Source: CAXOVX01 sp964213345 (GTDB taxonomy: Bacteria > Pseudomonadota > Alphaproteobacteria > Rickettsiales > Midichloriaceae). From it: a DNA stretch of 27,804 nt. Both the position numbers and the translations under genes were made by a program. This document shows, piece after piece, positions 1-8,888 of the stretch; positions within the stretch are counted from its first letter, which is position 1, and each line of letters starts with the position of its first letter. The stretch is taken from the NCBI GenBank assembly GCA_964213345.1, contig CAXOVX010000043.1, positions 1-27,804 on the forward strand, given 5' to 3'. Under the pieces are notes generated by a model. The model made no database searches. It had not been told where the DNA came from and saw nothing but the letters and a program-made list of their open reading frames with translations.

Positions 1-118
1 TCCCTAGATACCAACTCTTCCAAACTCACCATTATTATTTGACTTAATACCATTCGCATACCATTTATCTTGCACACTCTCATCAATAATACACTAACTT
101 ATCCCATCTCGCAACAGC

Positions 119-178
119 CCCATATTATAATGCAATAAGATGGAGATATGATGTCTGTTTAAAGAGGCCGATAAAGGC
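119..178 (-). mobile_element. IS630-type transposase fragment
   Basis: About 57 bp that match, with a few substitutions, the segment 12043-12098 inside the decayed IS630 gene further along. Both contain the minus-strand peptide core QTSYLHLIA / QISYLHLIA. Here the sequence continues past the point where the second copy is interrupted by IS982, so this copy may show the uninterrupted order. No open frame of useful length survives. Confidence 0.5.
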
Positions 179-260
179 TGATACTGGCTTTCAAGGATTA
201 TCAAATTTACATTGTAACAGCACATTACCAAAGAAAAATACAAAAAACGTCCTTTAACTT

Positions 261-306
261 TAGGCTCTGTCGACGTTTATTTTGTATCAAATATCGACGG
301 AGCCTA
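261..306. terminator. imperfect hairpin, possible ftsK terminator
   Basis: TAGGCTCTGTCGACG pairs with the reverse complement of CGACGGAGCCTA, giving a stem of about 18 bp with three mismatches and a loop of about 10 nt. It lies 80 nt past the ftsK stop. Read on the minus strand it is followed by a T run about 15 nt later. It could be a rho-independent terminator or the ends of a lost mobile element; the gap before the T run makes the first less certain. Confidence 0.35.
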
Positions 307-308
307 GT

Positions 309-330
309 GCTAAAAATGGGACTTGGTATT
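309..330 (+). repeat. intergenic repeat motif, copy A
   Basis: GCTAAAAATGGGACTTGGTA is one of four copies of a short motif with core GGRAYTTGGTATT. The others are at 3741-3761, 15486-15512 and 20315-20340, all intergenic. This copy lacks a recognisable neighbouring 75-bp unit. Confidence 0.45.
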
Positions 331-385
331 TGGTGGTACTTCATGGATTGCGCGCTAGCAGCCATGCCTAGGAATAGGTTGACGT

Positions 386-2647
386 CTAAAGTTGCAGTAC
401 TTCTCTTTTTCCAGTATGATTTGGAGTGCTTACTACACCCTCTTTTTCCATTCTTTCTATTAAAGAGGCGGCTTTGTTGTAACCAATCTTAAGGCAACGT
501 TGCAAGTAACTAGTAGTAGCTTTTCTCTCTTGCGTTACAATTTCTAATGCTTGTTTATACAGCGCATCACCTTCACTATTATTACTTGCCATTCTGTCGA
601 TGGGAAAAGCGCTTTCTTCATCTTCTTCATCATTTACAAAATTCTCAACATACTGTGGTGGTCCCTGTTCGCGTAAAAATGATGTTACAGCTTCAACTTC
701 GTGATCTTCTACAAATGCACCGTGTACCCGCTCTATCTTACCTCCAGGCATCATGTAAAGCATATCTCCCATACCTAAGAGCTGTTCTGCGCCCATCTCG
801 CCCAATATAGTTCTGCTATCTATCTTAGAAGTGACTTGAAACGCGATTCTTGTGGGGAAATTTGCTTTTATAACGCCGGTTACTACATCTACGGATGGTC
901 TTTGTGTAGCCATAATAATATGGATGCCGGCAGCTCTGGCCATTTGTGCTAAGCGCTGTACATAAGCTTCAATTTCTTTACCAGATACTAACATTAAATC
1001 CGCCATTTCATCCACTATGACAATGATATAAGGTAGTGTTTCCTGTTTGATGCTTATTGTTTCAAAAATAGGATTGCCACTTATAGGGTCAAATCCTACC
1101 TGTACTTGTCTTTCTGCAGCTTGTTTGTTATGTATTGCCTCAACTACTATTTTGTTATAACCATGTATGTTGCGCACACCCAATACTGACATAGCTCTAT
1201 AACGTGACTCCATTTCTCTTATTACCCATTTTAATGCTACAACTGCCTTTTTAGGATCTGTAACAACTGGGGCTATTAAATGCGGTATACCCTCATATAT
1301 TGAGAGTTCTAACATTTTTGGATCAATCATCACAAAACGGCATTTTTTTGGAGAGTGTTTATATAGTAGTGATATGATCATAGTGTTTATAGCAACTGAT
1401 TTCCCTGATCCAGTAGTCCCTGCAACGAGCAAATGCGGCATTTTACTGATATCGGCTATTACCGGTATTCCAGCAATATTTTTGCCCAATGCTAGTGGTA
1501 ATTTAAATTCAGTTTGCCTATATTCTGGGCTTTCAAATAATTCACGTAAATACACAATTTCTCTATGTTTATTGGGCAACTCAATTCCCATCGCATTTTT
1601 CCCAGGAATGACGGAAATACGTGTCGATATAGCGCTCATAGAACGAGCTATATCATCAGCTAGCCCTATAACTCTGGAAGATTTTGTACCTGCTGCCGGC
1701 AATAATTCATATAACGTCACCACTGGTCCTGGGTATATGCCAGTTATCTCGCCTCTAATGCCAAAGTCTTGTAATACTTGTAGTAATAATTCTGCTTTCT
1801 CTTGTAATACAGCCAAATCTACTTCTTGATATTTCATGCGAGGACTAGGTAAAGGTAATTGCAATAGACCTAATGCGGGTAGTACAACATCTCTATCATA
1901 TTGGCCATTAGGTGAGCACATTGCACTACCTTTAATGCTTGCAATACTCTCTGCAACATTCTTGCCTGACCTTGTTCTTAAGGCAAAGATTGGGGTAGTA
2001 CCCCCGTTTATTGAAGTAAAAGCATCTAGTTTAGACTTGCCAAAATAATTTTGTATTGTAGATGCAAGTGACAATATTGATAACGTTACTTTGTAGATGG
2101 TGGTTTTTATAATTAATACTCCGCTCCAGTATTCTCTATGTGTTATGTTAAGGCAGATGTGCATTGCAATAAATGACAATATCGCACTAATAGACAGTAC
2201 CCAGGTAAAATCAAATTCTAACAGCAATTCACTTTTTATATAATATCCTAAAAACCCGCCGCTGTATAACATCGAGGTGTAGTCAAAGTCAGAATCGGTA
2301 ATATTGTCCATGAAAGACAATAAAGTAGCAAATAGTGGTATTGCTAAAAATAATACCCCCGAGCGCCATAAGCTCGTTGTTTTATTCTTTTTACCCAACA
2401 TTTTTAGGCACATTAGCAGCACAAAGCCTAGCGGTAGCAAAACAGAATAGCCTAAAGCTTGAATGATAGGATCAGCTATAAATGCGCCATATTTCCCTAT
2501 TGCGTTATGTATCTGGTCATATCCCGTATGTAGCGCAGAGGGATCCTGCGGTGAGTAGCTTAACAAGGCCGTGAATAGCAGTATAGAGATAAAAACTCCC
2601 ACACTTGCTGTGATTTTTTTGAGTGCTGTTGTTATAAATTGCAACAT
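386..2647 (-). CDS. ftsK: DNA translocase FtsK
   Basis: Septal DNA pump that moves chromosome termini during division and helps resolve dimers. The 753-residue protein has four or so N-terminal membrane segments (about residues 13-33, 60-85, 95-112, 145-170), a short linker, then the RecA-type motor with Walker A VAGTTGSGKS near residue 410 and Walker B IIVIVDEMADLM near 545. The C-terminal winged-helix gamma domain, which reads KOPS sites in known FtsKs, is present (about 690-753, with QRCLKIGYNKAASLIERME). The proline/glutamine-rich linker of enterobacterial FtsK is missing, as is usual for small-genome alphaproteobacteria. The start ATG at 2647 is the first in frame and precedes the first membrane segment. 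The gene is divergent from the DUF155 gene across about 200 bp. Confidence 0.97.
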   Translation of the reverse strand: MLQFITTALKKITASVGVFISILLFTALLSYSPQDPSALHTGYDQIHNAIGKYGAFIADPIIQALGYSVLLPLGFVLLMCLKMLGKKNKTTSLWRSGVLFLAIPLFATLLSFMDNITDSDFDYTSMLYSGGFLGYYIKSELLLEFDFTWVLSISAILSFIAMHICLNITHREYWSGVLIIKTTIYKVTLSILSLASTIQNYFGKSKLDAFTSINGGTTPIFALRTRSGKNVAESIASIKGSAMCSPNGQYDRDVVLPALGLLQLPLPSPRMKYQEVDLAVLQEKAELLLQVLQDFGIRGEITGIYPGPVVTLYELLPAAGTKSSRVIGLADDIARSMSAISTRISVIPGKNAMGIELPNKHREIVYLRELFESPEYRQTEFKLPLALGKNIAGIPVIADISKMPHLLVAGTTGSGKSVAINTMIISLLYKHSPKKCRFVMIDPKMLELSIYEGIPHLIAPVVTDPKKAVVALKWVIREMESRYRAMSVLGVRNIHGYNKIVVEAIHNKQAAERQVQVGFDPISGNPIFETISIKQETLPYIIVIVDEMADLMLVSGKEIEAYVQRLAQMARAAGIHIIMATQRPSVDVVTGVIKANFPTRIAFQVTSKIDSRTILGEMGAEQLLGMGDMLYMMPGGKIERVHGAFVEDHEVEAVTSFLREQGPPQYVENFVNDEEDEESAFPIDRMASNNSEGDALYKQALEIVTQERKATTSYLQRCLKIGYNKAASLIERMEKEGVVSTPNHTGKREVLQL

Positions 2648-2853
2648 GTCTGTATTGGTACCAACTCCTAAATGTTTGATTTTATAATAATAGTTCTTGC
2701 TAAAAAAGTAATAAATTACTAGTGTGCGTGTATATCGGAGGCAATTTGTTATCCAATTTTGTAACTTTGCTACTGATTATACCTGACTTTGTGTTATCTG
2801 CATAAAGAAAAGTGGTGGTGATAGGGTGAATTAATTATAGTTTGATCTTATTT

Positions 2854-3678
2854 ATGGGTCTTTTACAGTGCTCCTATTATTGTACTGGTGAAGGTTATAG
2901 TTTGCTGGCAATTTCAGAATTTCTGACGGGACTTGGGTTAGTGCACAAAATCTACGGGAAAGATGTATTGCACGTAGATTATGAGCTGTTGGAGCAACAA
3001 CATAGCGATATATTCATCTTTAATTATGGGTGTGTTGTATTCTGGGGATTTGATACTGCCAGCGAAGAAAAGTTCATTCAACAAATGTCCAAGTTTCTAT
3101 TGCATCCGCTATTACCTCAGGTTGTTGATCGCTGTCATTATGTTATTTCGAAACATAGTAGTGATAGCGAGATAGATACGGAAGGCGATAAAATCTTGTT
3201 ACACGATGAAGATCCTTACGTAAAATTGTCTTTTTCGTACGGATTGTCGCAGTCTGTTAAATTGATAGAGTTTGAAGACTCGGTAGAGAAGACTATAGAA
3301 GAGAATAGAGAGATCCCATACGAACTTATTGAAACCGGCAAAATCTCATTATCTAGACGAACATTGGCTAAGAAAATAGGTGTGTTGTTTGCAGAAAGGA
3401 ATTTTATAAATTTGAACAGCAATATCTTAGATACTCCCGATTTTTTCTGGAAGAGACCAAGATATGAGCCTTATTATGAAATGTCGATAAAGTTTATGGA
3501 TATAAAGCAAAGGACCACAATATTAAATGATCGCTTAAATATCATACATGAGCTTTATGAGATGCTTTCTACAGAGTTGCAACATGCGCATTCGTGTAGG
3601 TTAGAGCTTATAATAATGCTATTGATCTTGATTGAAGTATCAATATTGATAATGAGGGATTTATTAGGGTGGATATGA
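2854..3678 (+). CDS. RMND1/YagE family (DUF155) protein
   Basis: A protein of 274 residues of the DUF155 family, named for yeast Sad1-interacting factor 2/RMD and human RMND1, the latter needed for mitochondrial translation. The family signature is visible: DIFIFNYGCVVFWGF near residues 48-62, the acidic middle part, FSYGLSQSVKLIEFED, LSRRTLAKKIGVLF, then a coiled region NDRLNIIHELYEML and a single C-terminal membrane helix (LELIIMLLILIEVSIL). The molecular activity in bacteria is unknown. An upstream TTG at 2842 is in frame, but ATG 2854 fits the family N-terminus (a short strand before CTGEGYSLLAISEFL) better. It stands alone between ftsK and rplU. Confidence 0.85.
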   Translation: MGLLQCSYYCTGEGYSLLAISEFLTGLGLVHKIYGKDVLHVDYELLEQQHSDIFIFNYGCVVFWGFDTASEEKFIQQMSKFLLHPLLPQVVDRCHYVISKHSSDSEIDTEGDKILLHDEDPYVKLSFSYGLSQSVKLIEFEDSVEKTIEENREIPYELIETGKISLSRRTLAKKIGVLFAERNFINLNSNILDTPDFFWKRPRYEPYYEMSIKFMDIKQRTTILNDRLNIIHELYEMLSTELQHAHSCRLELIIMLLILIEVSILIMRDLLGWI

Positions 3679-3718
3679 TAGGCTCTTTTTGCAAAGCTCT
3701 ATTTTCTGCTACAACTGC

Positions 3719-3761
3719 TGCAGCACAACAACATGGGTGTTAAAAAGGGAACTTGGTATTA
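3719..3761 (-). repeat. intergenic repeat, copy B
   Basis: GCAGCACAACAACATGGGTG is the reverse complement of the start of the 75-bp unit found after dxr (CCCATGTTGTTGCGCTG at 10786). It is followed directly by the second motif TTAAAAAGGGAACTTGGTAT. So this is a partial, inverted unit with the short motif attached. Confidence 0.5.
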
Positions 3762-3830
3762 CATTTCGTTAACATAAGCAAGTTTTGAAAGAAGTCTAAT
3801 AAATGAGCTGTACTATACAGAACCTTTTGA

Positions 3831-3859
3831 TTGACTTTTTGCTCTCTTGTTTGAATAAT
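3831..3859 (+). promoter_or_regulatory. predicted sigma70 promoter for rplU-rpmA
   Basis: TTGACT at 3831-3836 and AATAAT at 3854-3859 are separated by 17 nt, and lie about 35 nt before the rplU start. This is the best-matching promoter I could see in the window. Confidence 0.55.
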
Positions 3860-3894
3860 GACTGTACATTGGGAATATTATAAGGATGGTGTTT

Positions 3895-4221
3895 ATGTTT
3901 GCGATTTTAGAAGAAGGTGCCAAGCAGTATTTAGTTAAAGTTGGTGATGTTATAAAAGTTGAAAAGCTAGACTGGAACGTAGGAACGGAGATGAACTTTG
4001 ACAAAGTATTATTAGTTAGTGATGGTGCGAAGGCAGAATACGTAAAAAATAGCGACGAAGGCACTCCTCAGAGTATAGGTACGGTGAAAGGTGTTGTTTT
4101 AGAACATAAGAAAACGGATAAAGTGATAATTTTCAAGAAAAAACGTAGACACAACTACAGAAGGAAAAGGGGTTACAGAAAAGATATAAGCGTGATTAAA
4201 GTAACTGCTATAGAAATTTAA
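3895..4221 (+). CDS. rplU: 50S ribosomal protein bL21
   Basis: Large-subunit protein bL21, which binds 23S rRNA together with bL20. The 108-residue product has the family opening FAILEEGAKQYLVKVGD and the basic tail KKKRRHNYRRKRGYR. An ATG at 3886 is in frame, but it overlaps the ribosome-binding site AAGGA at 3882-3886; ATG 3895 gives the family-typical MFAI start with 8 nt spacing, so I prefer it. rpmA follows after 25 nt, the usual rplU-rpmA pairing. Confidence 0.95.
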   Translation: MFAILEEGAKQYLVKVGDVIKVEKLDWNVGTEMNFDKVLLVSDGAKAEYVKNSDEGTPQSIGTVKGVVLEHKKTDKVIIFKKKRRHNYRRKRGYRKDISVIKVTAIEI

Positions 4222-4246
4222 AGGCGTAAAAAAGGGAGAATAAAAG

Positions 4247-4495
4247 ATGGCAACGAAGAAAGCAGGCGGAAGTTCGCGTAATGGAAGAGATAGCGCTGGG
4301 CGACGACTAGGAGTTAAGAGGTTCGGAGGACAGCTTGTCAAAGCTGGAGAAATACTTGTAAGGCAGCGTGGTACAAAATTCCATCCAGGGCAGAATGTTG
4401 GTATAGGAAGGGATCATACGCTTTTTGCGCTAGTAGCAGGGCATGTGGAATTTGGAAAAGGTTGCAAAAGAACATGTATTAACGTAGCCGTATAG
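4247..4495 (+). CDS. rpmA: 50S ribosomal protein bL27
   Basis: Large-subunit protein bL27, whose N-terminus reaches the peptidyl transferase centre. The 82 residues show the family signature ATKKAGGSSRNGRDSAGRR and the block GTKFHPGQNVGIGRDHTLFA. A GGGAG ribosome-binding site lies 8 nt before ATG. It begins directly with MATKKAGG, so there is no N-terminal extension of the kind cleaved in Firmicutes. It is cotranscribed with rplU and probably read through to ctpA 38 nt later. Confidence 0.97.
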   Translation: MATKKAGGSSRNGRDSAGRRLGVKRFGGQLVKAGEILVRQRGTKFHPGQNVGIGRDHTLFALVAGHVEFGKGCKRTCINVAV

Positions 4496-4533
4496 TGGCA
4501 TGTTCAGCAGGCCATAGCTTATGAAACAGCAAT

Positions 4534-5976
4534 ATGAGTAGATGTTATTATAAAATGGCGTCAAAAGATTCTTTCTTGGTCACTTCTTCAAACGCGTGTG
4601 GTGTGGTCGTTTTTATCCTGTTTGCTGCTTTGAATGTCTTTTTCTTTGCTCTATCTACCGTAGTTGCCGTAGCAGAAGACATTAAAGATGGGAAACATCA
4701 ACATATGAGTTTGTTTGTAAAAGCTTTTGAACAGGTTAAAAGCAACTATGTGGAGGAGGTAAATGATAGAAAGCTCGTAGAAAACGCGATACAGGGGATG
4801 GTAAGTGGGCTAGACCCGCATTCTGCATATTTTGATGAAAAAAGCTATAATAACATGCAAACAGCAACACGCGGAGAATTTGGTGGTATTGGCGTGGAAG
4901 TAACGTTAGATAAAGGGCTGGTCAAAGTTGTTTCGCCTTATGAAAGTGGGCCAGCATTTAGAGCGGGTGTTAAGGTTGGTGATGCTATCGTTGCAGTAGA
5001 CAGAGAAGACATTGTTAACATGAACTTAGCAGATGTAGCAGAAAAATTAAGGGGTAATCCTGGTAGTACGGTAAAAGTAAGAGTATACAGGGAAAATGGG
5101 GAAAGAGCAGAATTTGAAATCGTCAGAGAGTTAATTCATATTATACCTGTAAAGGCAAAGTTGATTGCAAATGACACGATAGTATATATAAAAATCAGCA
5201 GTTTTAACAGTAAGACAGCAGGCATCTTAAAAAGCGAGTACTCAAGTATTGAAAAATCATTGAAGGAAAAAAGCAAAAAGGGTCCCGATGGAGTAATACT
5301 TGATTTACGTTGGAATCCTGGTGGTTTGCTCGAGCAGGCTGCAGAAGTCGCTGATTTATTTTTGCGCAATACAGATATAGTATCAATTCGTGGTCGTAAC
5401 CCAGAACAGAACCGTGTGTATAGATCAGGTGATAATGATATTACCGGTGGACTGCCTATTGTAGCTCTTGTAAATGGTGGTTCAGCTTCCGCAGCGGAGA
5501 TAGTGGCAGGTGCTTTGCAAGATAACAAAAGGGGGCTTATTGTTGGTACTAAGTCATTTGGCAAAGGTTCCGTCCAGGCTATGATACCGCTAAGTAATAA
5601 TGGCTCATCAAGCGGCAATGGCGTTATAAAGCTAACAACTGCCTTATACTATACACCACTTGGCCGCTCTATCCAAGCTGAAGGTATATTGCCAGATATT
5701 ATTGTTCCAGAAGGGGCAATAGTAAAATCAACAGAGAGGTCTGATATATCCTCTGAATTTCTGTTGAAAGGGCATATAAAAAAGCCATCTGATACCCAGG
5801 AAGAAGAAATAAAAAAAGACAGTAAGGATGCTGAAAGTACTGCAGATTTAAGTGCTGATAACATAAGGGGATTGGTGGGTGATGAAAATAGAGATTTTCA
5901 GTTATCGCGTGCTATAGATGCATTAAGAACCATGACTTTATATAATTCGCAGTTATATACTAGATCTCTGCAATAA
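4534..5976 (+). CDS. ctpA: C-terminal processing protease (S41)
   Basis: Periplasmic serine protease that trims or degrades secreted proteins from their C-termini. Order of parts in the 480 residues: an N-terminal signal/anchor (about 20-48), an S41 N-terminal helical part (KAFEQVKSNYVEEV), a PDZ domain (about 110-185, GGIGVEVTLDKGLVKVVSP), and the catalytic domain with the Ser in NGGSASAAEIVAGAL near 325 and the Lys in GTKSFGKGSVQ near 350. The C-terminus carries a polar stretch (KKPSDTQEEEIKKDSKDAES) followed by a conserved-looking helix ending at residue 480. A second ATG at 4555 is a possible start; both precede the hydrophobic segment. Confidence 0.93.
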   Translation: MSRCYYKMASKDSFLVTSSNACGVVVFILFAALNVFFFALSTVVAVAEDIKDGKHQHMSLFVKAFEQVKSNYVEEVNDRKLVENAIQGMVSGLDPHSAYFDEKSYNNMQTATRGEFGGIGVEVTLDKGLVKVVSPYESGPAFRAGVKVGDAIVAVDREDIVNMNLADVAEKLRGNPGSTVKVRVYRENGERAEFEIVRELIHIIPVKAKLIANDTIVYIKISSFNSKTAGILKSEYSSIEKSLKEKSKKGPDGVILDLRWNPGGLLEQAAEVADLFLRNTDIVSIRGRNPEQNRVYRSGDNDITGGLPIVALVNGGSASAAEIVAGALQDNKRGLIVGTKSFGKGSVQAMIPLSNNGSSSGNGVIKLTTALYYTPLGRSIQAEGILPDIIVPEGAIVKSTERSDISSEFLLKGHIKKPSDTQEEEIKKDSKDAESTADLSADNIRGLVGDENRDFQLSRAIDALRTMTLYNSQLYTRSLQ

Positions 5977-6037
5977 GTTTGCATAATACTGGACTTCTTT
6001 TTGCGTGCGTAAGTTTGATAAGCGAGTGTGCCAAAAT

Positions 6038-6541
6038 ATGAGTAAGTCGCCACTTTTAGCGGTGTTATTGACTTTAATGTTGATCTTGATGCACTTTTCT
6101 AGTAAGGTGGTGTACGCGCAGGCAATATTGCATCACGTAAACGAAGGGGAATTCATTGAAGAAGTGAGTCACGCAAAAAGCGATGTAAAGCTGATTTTTA
6201 TATTCTCTAGTTGGTGCCCGCATTGTAAAAAAGCTCTAGCGGCGATAAAGCCTTTGTACCAGTTCACATCACAACATAAATTGCAGTTTTTCTTTTTTTC
6301 CATAGATAGTGATTTAAATTCACTTGAAAAATTCGCGCATACTTATCCTGAAGATATCGATATTTATCACATTTCTAGTGGAGATAAGATATTGAAAATG
6401 TTTAAGCATTTTAGTCTTCATTATACTAATCACATTCCTCATTATGCTATATTGGACAAAGACAATATGGTTATACTTGATGAATTTTGCGGCGTTAACA
6501 AGGTGATACGGACATTAAAAGATCTATTGCGAGTGGAATAG
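6038..6541 (+). CDS. secreted thioredoxin-like protein
   Basis: A predicted exported thioredoxin-fold protein of 167 residues. ATG 6038 opens a clear signal peptide (MSKSPLLAVLLTLMLILMHF, cleavage probably after VVYAQA). An upstream in-frame GTG at 6005 would put 11 polar residues before it and is less likely. The active-site motif is SSWCPHCKKAL, and a cis-Pro candidate lies in NHIPHYAILD. It resembles TlpA/ResA or DsbE-type reductants that serve cytochrome or envelope protein folding, but the substrate cannot be told from the sequence. It follows ctpA after about 60 nt and may share its transcript. Confidence 0.8.
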   Translation: MSKSPLLAVLLTLMLILMHFSSKVVYAQAILHHVNEGEFIEEVSHAKSDVKLIFIFSSWCPHCKKALAAIKPLYQFTSQHKLQFFFFSIDSDLNSLEKFAHTYPEDIDIYHISSGDKILKMFKHFSLHYTNHIPHYAILDKDNMVILDEFCGVNKVIRTLKDLLRVE

Positions 6542-6684
6542 GTTTTTATTTTTCTATTTTTCATATCGATTAGTATATTTTCATTTTTTATAGCAAATTT
6601 TTGTTGTACAATGAGAGGCGTACTGTTGTTTATTTTAATGAAGGCTGGTGTTTTTCGATAAAGTTTTAGTAAGGTGTAAATAAC

Positions 6685-7515
6685 TTGTTATGCGGCGATG
6701 TAAAAAACGAAAAAATCGGCTTTTGTAGAGAGTTGCATGTGCAGCTAAGGTTTACTTTTTTCGTTGTGATTGCTGTTTTTTTGCTGTTTTGCGTTAATTT
6801 TTCCCCGTTTTTGGCTCAGGCTGAGGGGTTGGATGGAGGGGTGGTGGCTGGGTGCTTGCCTACTCCTGGCATCTGGGGTCTGTCAGCAAAGCCCGCCATT
6901 TACAGTACAAACAATCTTGTACGTAAGGTAGGGTCGGCCAAGTTTGCGAAAGGGAGATTCATACGGATACGTGGTAGAGTTTTGGATAGTAGGTGTGTGC
7001 CTGTGGGCCGTGCTGTTGTGCAAATATGGCAAGCTGATGCTAGGGGATACTATGGGTTTGGTGCGGTAGGAGAAGCCACTTATCTAAATGATAGGCTGTT
7101 GTACGGTTCTTCTATATATTCCACGGAGAAAACTGTGACTGATGAGTCTCAGGATAGAAATGAGGCTTCCGTCGTAGATCAGAATTTTACAGGTTCTGGG
7201 TGTGCAGTGACTGATAATTTGGGATATTACAGTTTCTTTACCATTATGCCAGGTACTCGGGGTGATGAGCAGGTACCTAAAGTGCACATGCATGTGAGTC
7301 ATTGCGACTTTGATCCATTAGAAACGCAAATGTTTTTTCCGCAGTACAAGAATTATTCTGATCAGGTGTTAGAATGTGCAGCAAATAATGAATTATTACG
7401 AGGCTTATTGATAGCTAGTGCTGAAAAGCAGGGAGCGTTGGGTCAGAGTGTAGCAACGGAGGTGTATAATTTTAATATAGTCTTAAACGGCGTAAATAAA
7501 TATAAAGAATATTAG
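6685..7515 (+). CDS. secreted intradiol ring-cleavage dioxygenase-like protein
   Basis: Related to the beta subunit of protocatechuate 3,4-dioxygenase, a non-haem Fe(III) enzyme that opens catechol rings. The family core is readable: GRVLDSRCVPVGRAVVQIWQ, a Tyr in ADARGYYGFG, NFTGSGCAVTDNLGYYSFFT with a second Tyr, and the His pair in KVHMHVSH, matching the Tyr-Tyr-His-His iron ligand plan. A hydrophobic signal segment (TFFVVIAVFLLFCVNF) precedes the domain, so it is probably exported, unlike soil-bacterial degradative enzymes. About 45 extra residues sit between the first Tyr and NFTG. The start is uncertain: TTG 6685 is the longest, and GTG near 6738 would place the signal segment at the very N-terminus. 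Related proteins of unknown role are known in Rickettsiales; no catabolic genes lie nearby. Confidence 0.75.
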   Translation: MLCGDVKNEKIGFCRELHVQLRFTFFVVIAVFLLFCVNFSPFLAQAEGLDGGVVAGCLPTPGIWGLSAKPAIYSTNNLVRKVGSAKFAKGRFIRIRGRVLDSRCVPVGRAVVQIWQADARGYYGFGAVGEATYLNDRLLYGSSIYSTEKTVTDESQDRNEASVVDQNFTGSGCAVTDNLGYYSFFTIMPGTRGDEQVPKVHMHVSHCDFDPLETQMFFPQYKNYSDQVLECAANNELLRGLLIASAEKQGALGQSVATEVYNFNIVLNGVNKYKEY

Positions 7516-7633
7516 ATGAGGGCTTTTGTACTTGTTATTTTGAAGTGGTGAATTAATTGGGATGAAGTAGAAAAAAATAAAAGCAGGATGTGTTTTGTTG
7601 AGTAAGAGAGTAAGATTTTACAAAGAGGCTATA

Positions 7634-8095
7634 ATGGCAATAAGGTTATCGTTATCTCTGTCTATCATTGTCGTGGTGCTAGTTTTTTTCTTATTGAGCT
7701 CAATAGTTCAAAATGTAGGTGATAGTGTGCTAGAACCGGGAGAAATAGGAAAAAAATACCAAGAAAAAGATAAAGAAATCAGTATAGAAAATTTTAATAA
7801 TTGGAAAAAAATGACTCCTAGAGATAGGGAGATAAGTAGGGGTGAAATCATTAAGCAACGTTTTTCAATGCATCCAGAGGCTGTTTTTACGTCTTCATTT
7901 TTGTCTATATCTCAGCCTTATACTGCAGAGCTTGATTTTTTTGTAACTAGTGATCACGAAATACAAGATTTTGTTAAAGAGTTTGTCACGAGATGTGTAG
8001 ATAATGCTGTATACTTGGCAAAGTTTTTAAAAAAATTTGTCCTAGATGCTTTCGGTAAATCGGATAGTGACAAAAAATTGGGCGATTCCTTATAA
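7634..8095 (+). CDS. small membrane-anchored protein of unknown function
   Basis: I do not recognise this 153-residue protein. From ATG 7634, with AGAGG 5 nt before it, it starts with a membrane helix (LSLSLSIIVVVLVFFLLSS) and continues as a charged, soluble part (EIGKKYQEKDKEISIENF, then RFSMHPEAVFTSSFLSIS). A TTG at 7595 would add 13 residues. It ends only 4 nt before the uppS start, so it is translated as part of the uppS-cdsA-dxr operon. Type II topology with the bulk outside the membrane is likely. Confidence 0.65.
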   Translation: MAIRLSLSLSIIVVVLVFFLLSSIVQNVGDSVLEPGEIGKKYQEKDKEISIENFNNWKKMTPRDREISRGEIIKQRFSMHPEAVFTSSFLSISQPYTAELDFFVTSDHEIQDFVKEFVTRCVDNAVYLAKFLKKFVLDAFGKSDSDKKLGDSL

Positions 8096-8099
8096 TTAC

Positions 8100-8801
8100 A
8101 TGGGAAGTTTAGACATAATACCGCAACATATATCTATCATAATGGACGGTAATGGTAGGTGGTCAAAGTTGCGTAACGTACCAAAGTTGTTTGGTTACCG
8201 TCAAGGTGTTATAGTTGCTGAAAAAATGGCGACATCTTGCCAAAAATATGGAGTAAAATACCTGACATTATATGCATTTTCCACTGAAAATTGGCATCGG
8301 CCTGCAGAGGAAGTTGATGTGCTTATGAATCTCTTCAAGGAATACTTGCTAAATAACGCTGATAAAATTATAAAAAATGATACAAGAATCATATTTATAG
8401 GAGATAGAGGTAAGCTAGATCACCACTTAGTGACGCTCATGAATCAAGTAGAAGGAAGTTCAGCAACTAATAGCAGTTTTACTTTTATTATTGCTGTTAA
8501 TTATGGAGGAAGGAACGAGATAAGGCAAGCTGCTGAGGATATGGCGAATTTTGTGCGTGATCACCAACAAACGGAATTATCAAGCACTCTGTTTGACAAT
8601 TTTATAAATCCACATAGAATACCTTGTCCGGACCTGTTAATCAGAACCGGTGGAGAGTGCAGGCTTAGTAATTTTTTATTGTGGCATATTGCATATACAG
8701 AGTTGTATTTCACCAAAACTTTGTGGCCGGATTTTGATGAAGATGCCTTATTGAAGGCTGTAGCTCAATATCAAAAAAGGGACCGTCGTATGGGAAAGTG
8801 A
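8100..8801 (+). CDS. uppS: undecaprenyl diphosphate synthase
   Basis: Cis-prenyltransferase that builds the C55 lipid carrier used for peptidoglycan and other envelope glycans. The 233-residue product has the substrate-binding SIIMDGNGRWSK with the catalytic Asp, YAFSTENWHRPAEEV, and the C-terminal block PDLLIRTGGECRLSNFLLW followed by TELYFTKTLWPDFD. The frame is open further upstream, to 8046, but ATG 8100 fits the family start (MGSLDIIPQHISIIMDG). The standard order uppS-cdsA-dxr is preserved. Confidence 0.95.
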   Translation: MGSLDIIPQHISIIMDGNGRWSKLRNVPKLFGYRQGVIVAEKMATSCQKYGVKYLTLYAFSTENWHRPAEEVDVLMNLFKEYLLNNADKIIKNDTRIIFIGDRGKLDHHLVTLMNQVEGSSATNSSFTFIIAVNYGGRNEIRQAAEDMANFVRDHQQTELSSTLFDNFINPHRIPCPDLLIRTGGECRLSNFLLWHIAYTELYFTKTLWPDFDEDALLKAVAQYQKRDRRMGK

Positions 8802-8888
8802 ATAGTAAGAGTGAAAAGGATTCCGTTTGGAGCTCTGTTATGGTTGTTACTAAGTGCATTTGATCAATTATGTTGATGTATTAATGCA

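Larger units (their letters stand above)
1..385. other. intergenic remnants downstream of ftsK
   Basis: This stretch has no intact gene. On the minus strand, 1-80 can be read as a short open tail (IIDESVQDKWYANG and on) ending in TAG, which I do not recognise. It is followed by the IS630 fragment, a hairpin at 261-306 and one copy of a short intergenic repeat motif at 309-330. It looks like decayed mobile DNA between ftsK and the window edge. Confidence 0.4.

Noticed and set aside
1374..1829. Long plus-strand frame antisense to ftsK.
   Set aside because: It is a shadow of the conserved ftsK motor domain and shows no family features of its own.
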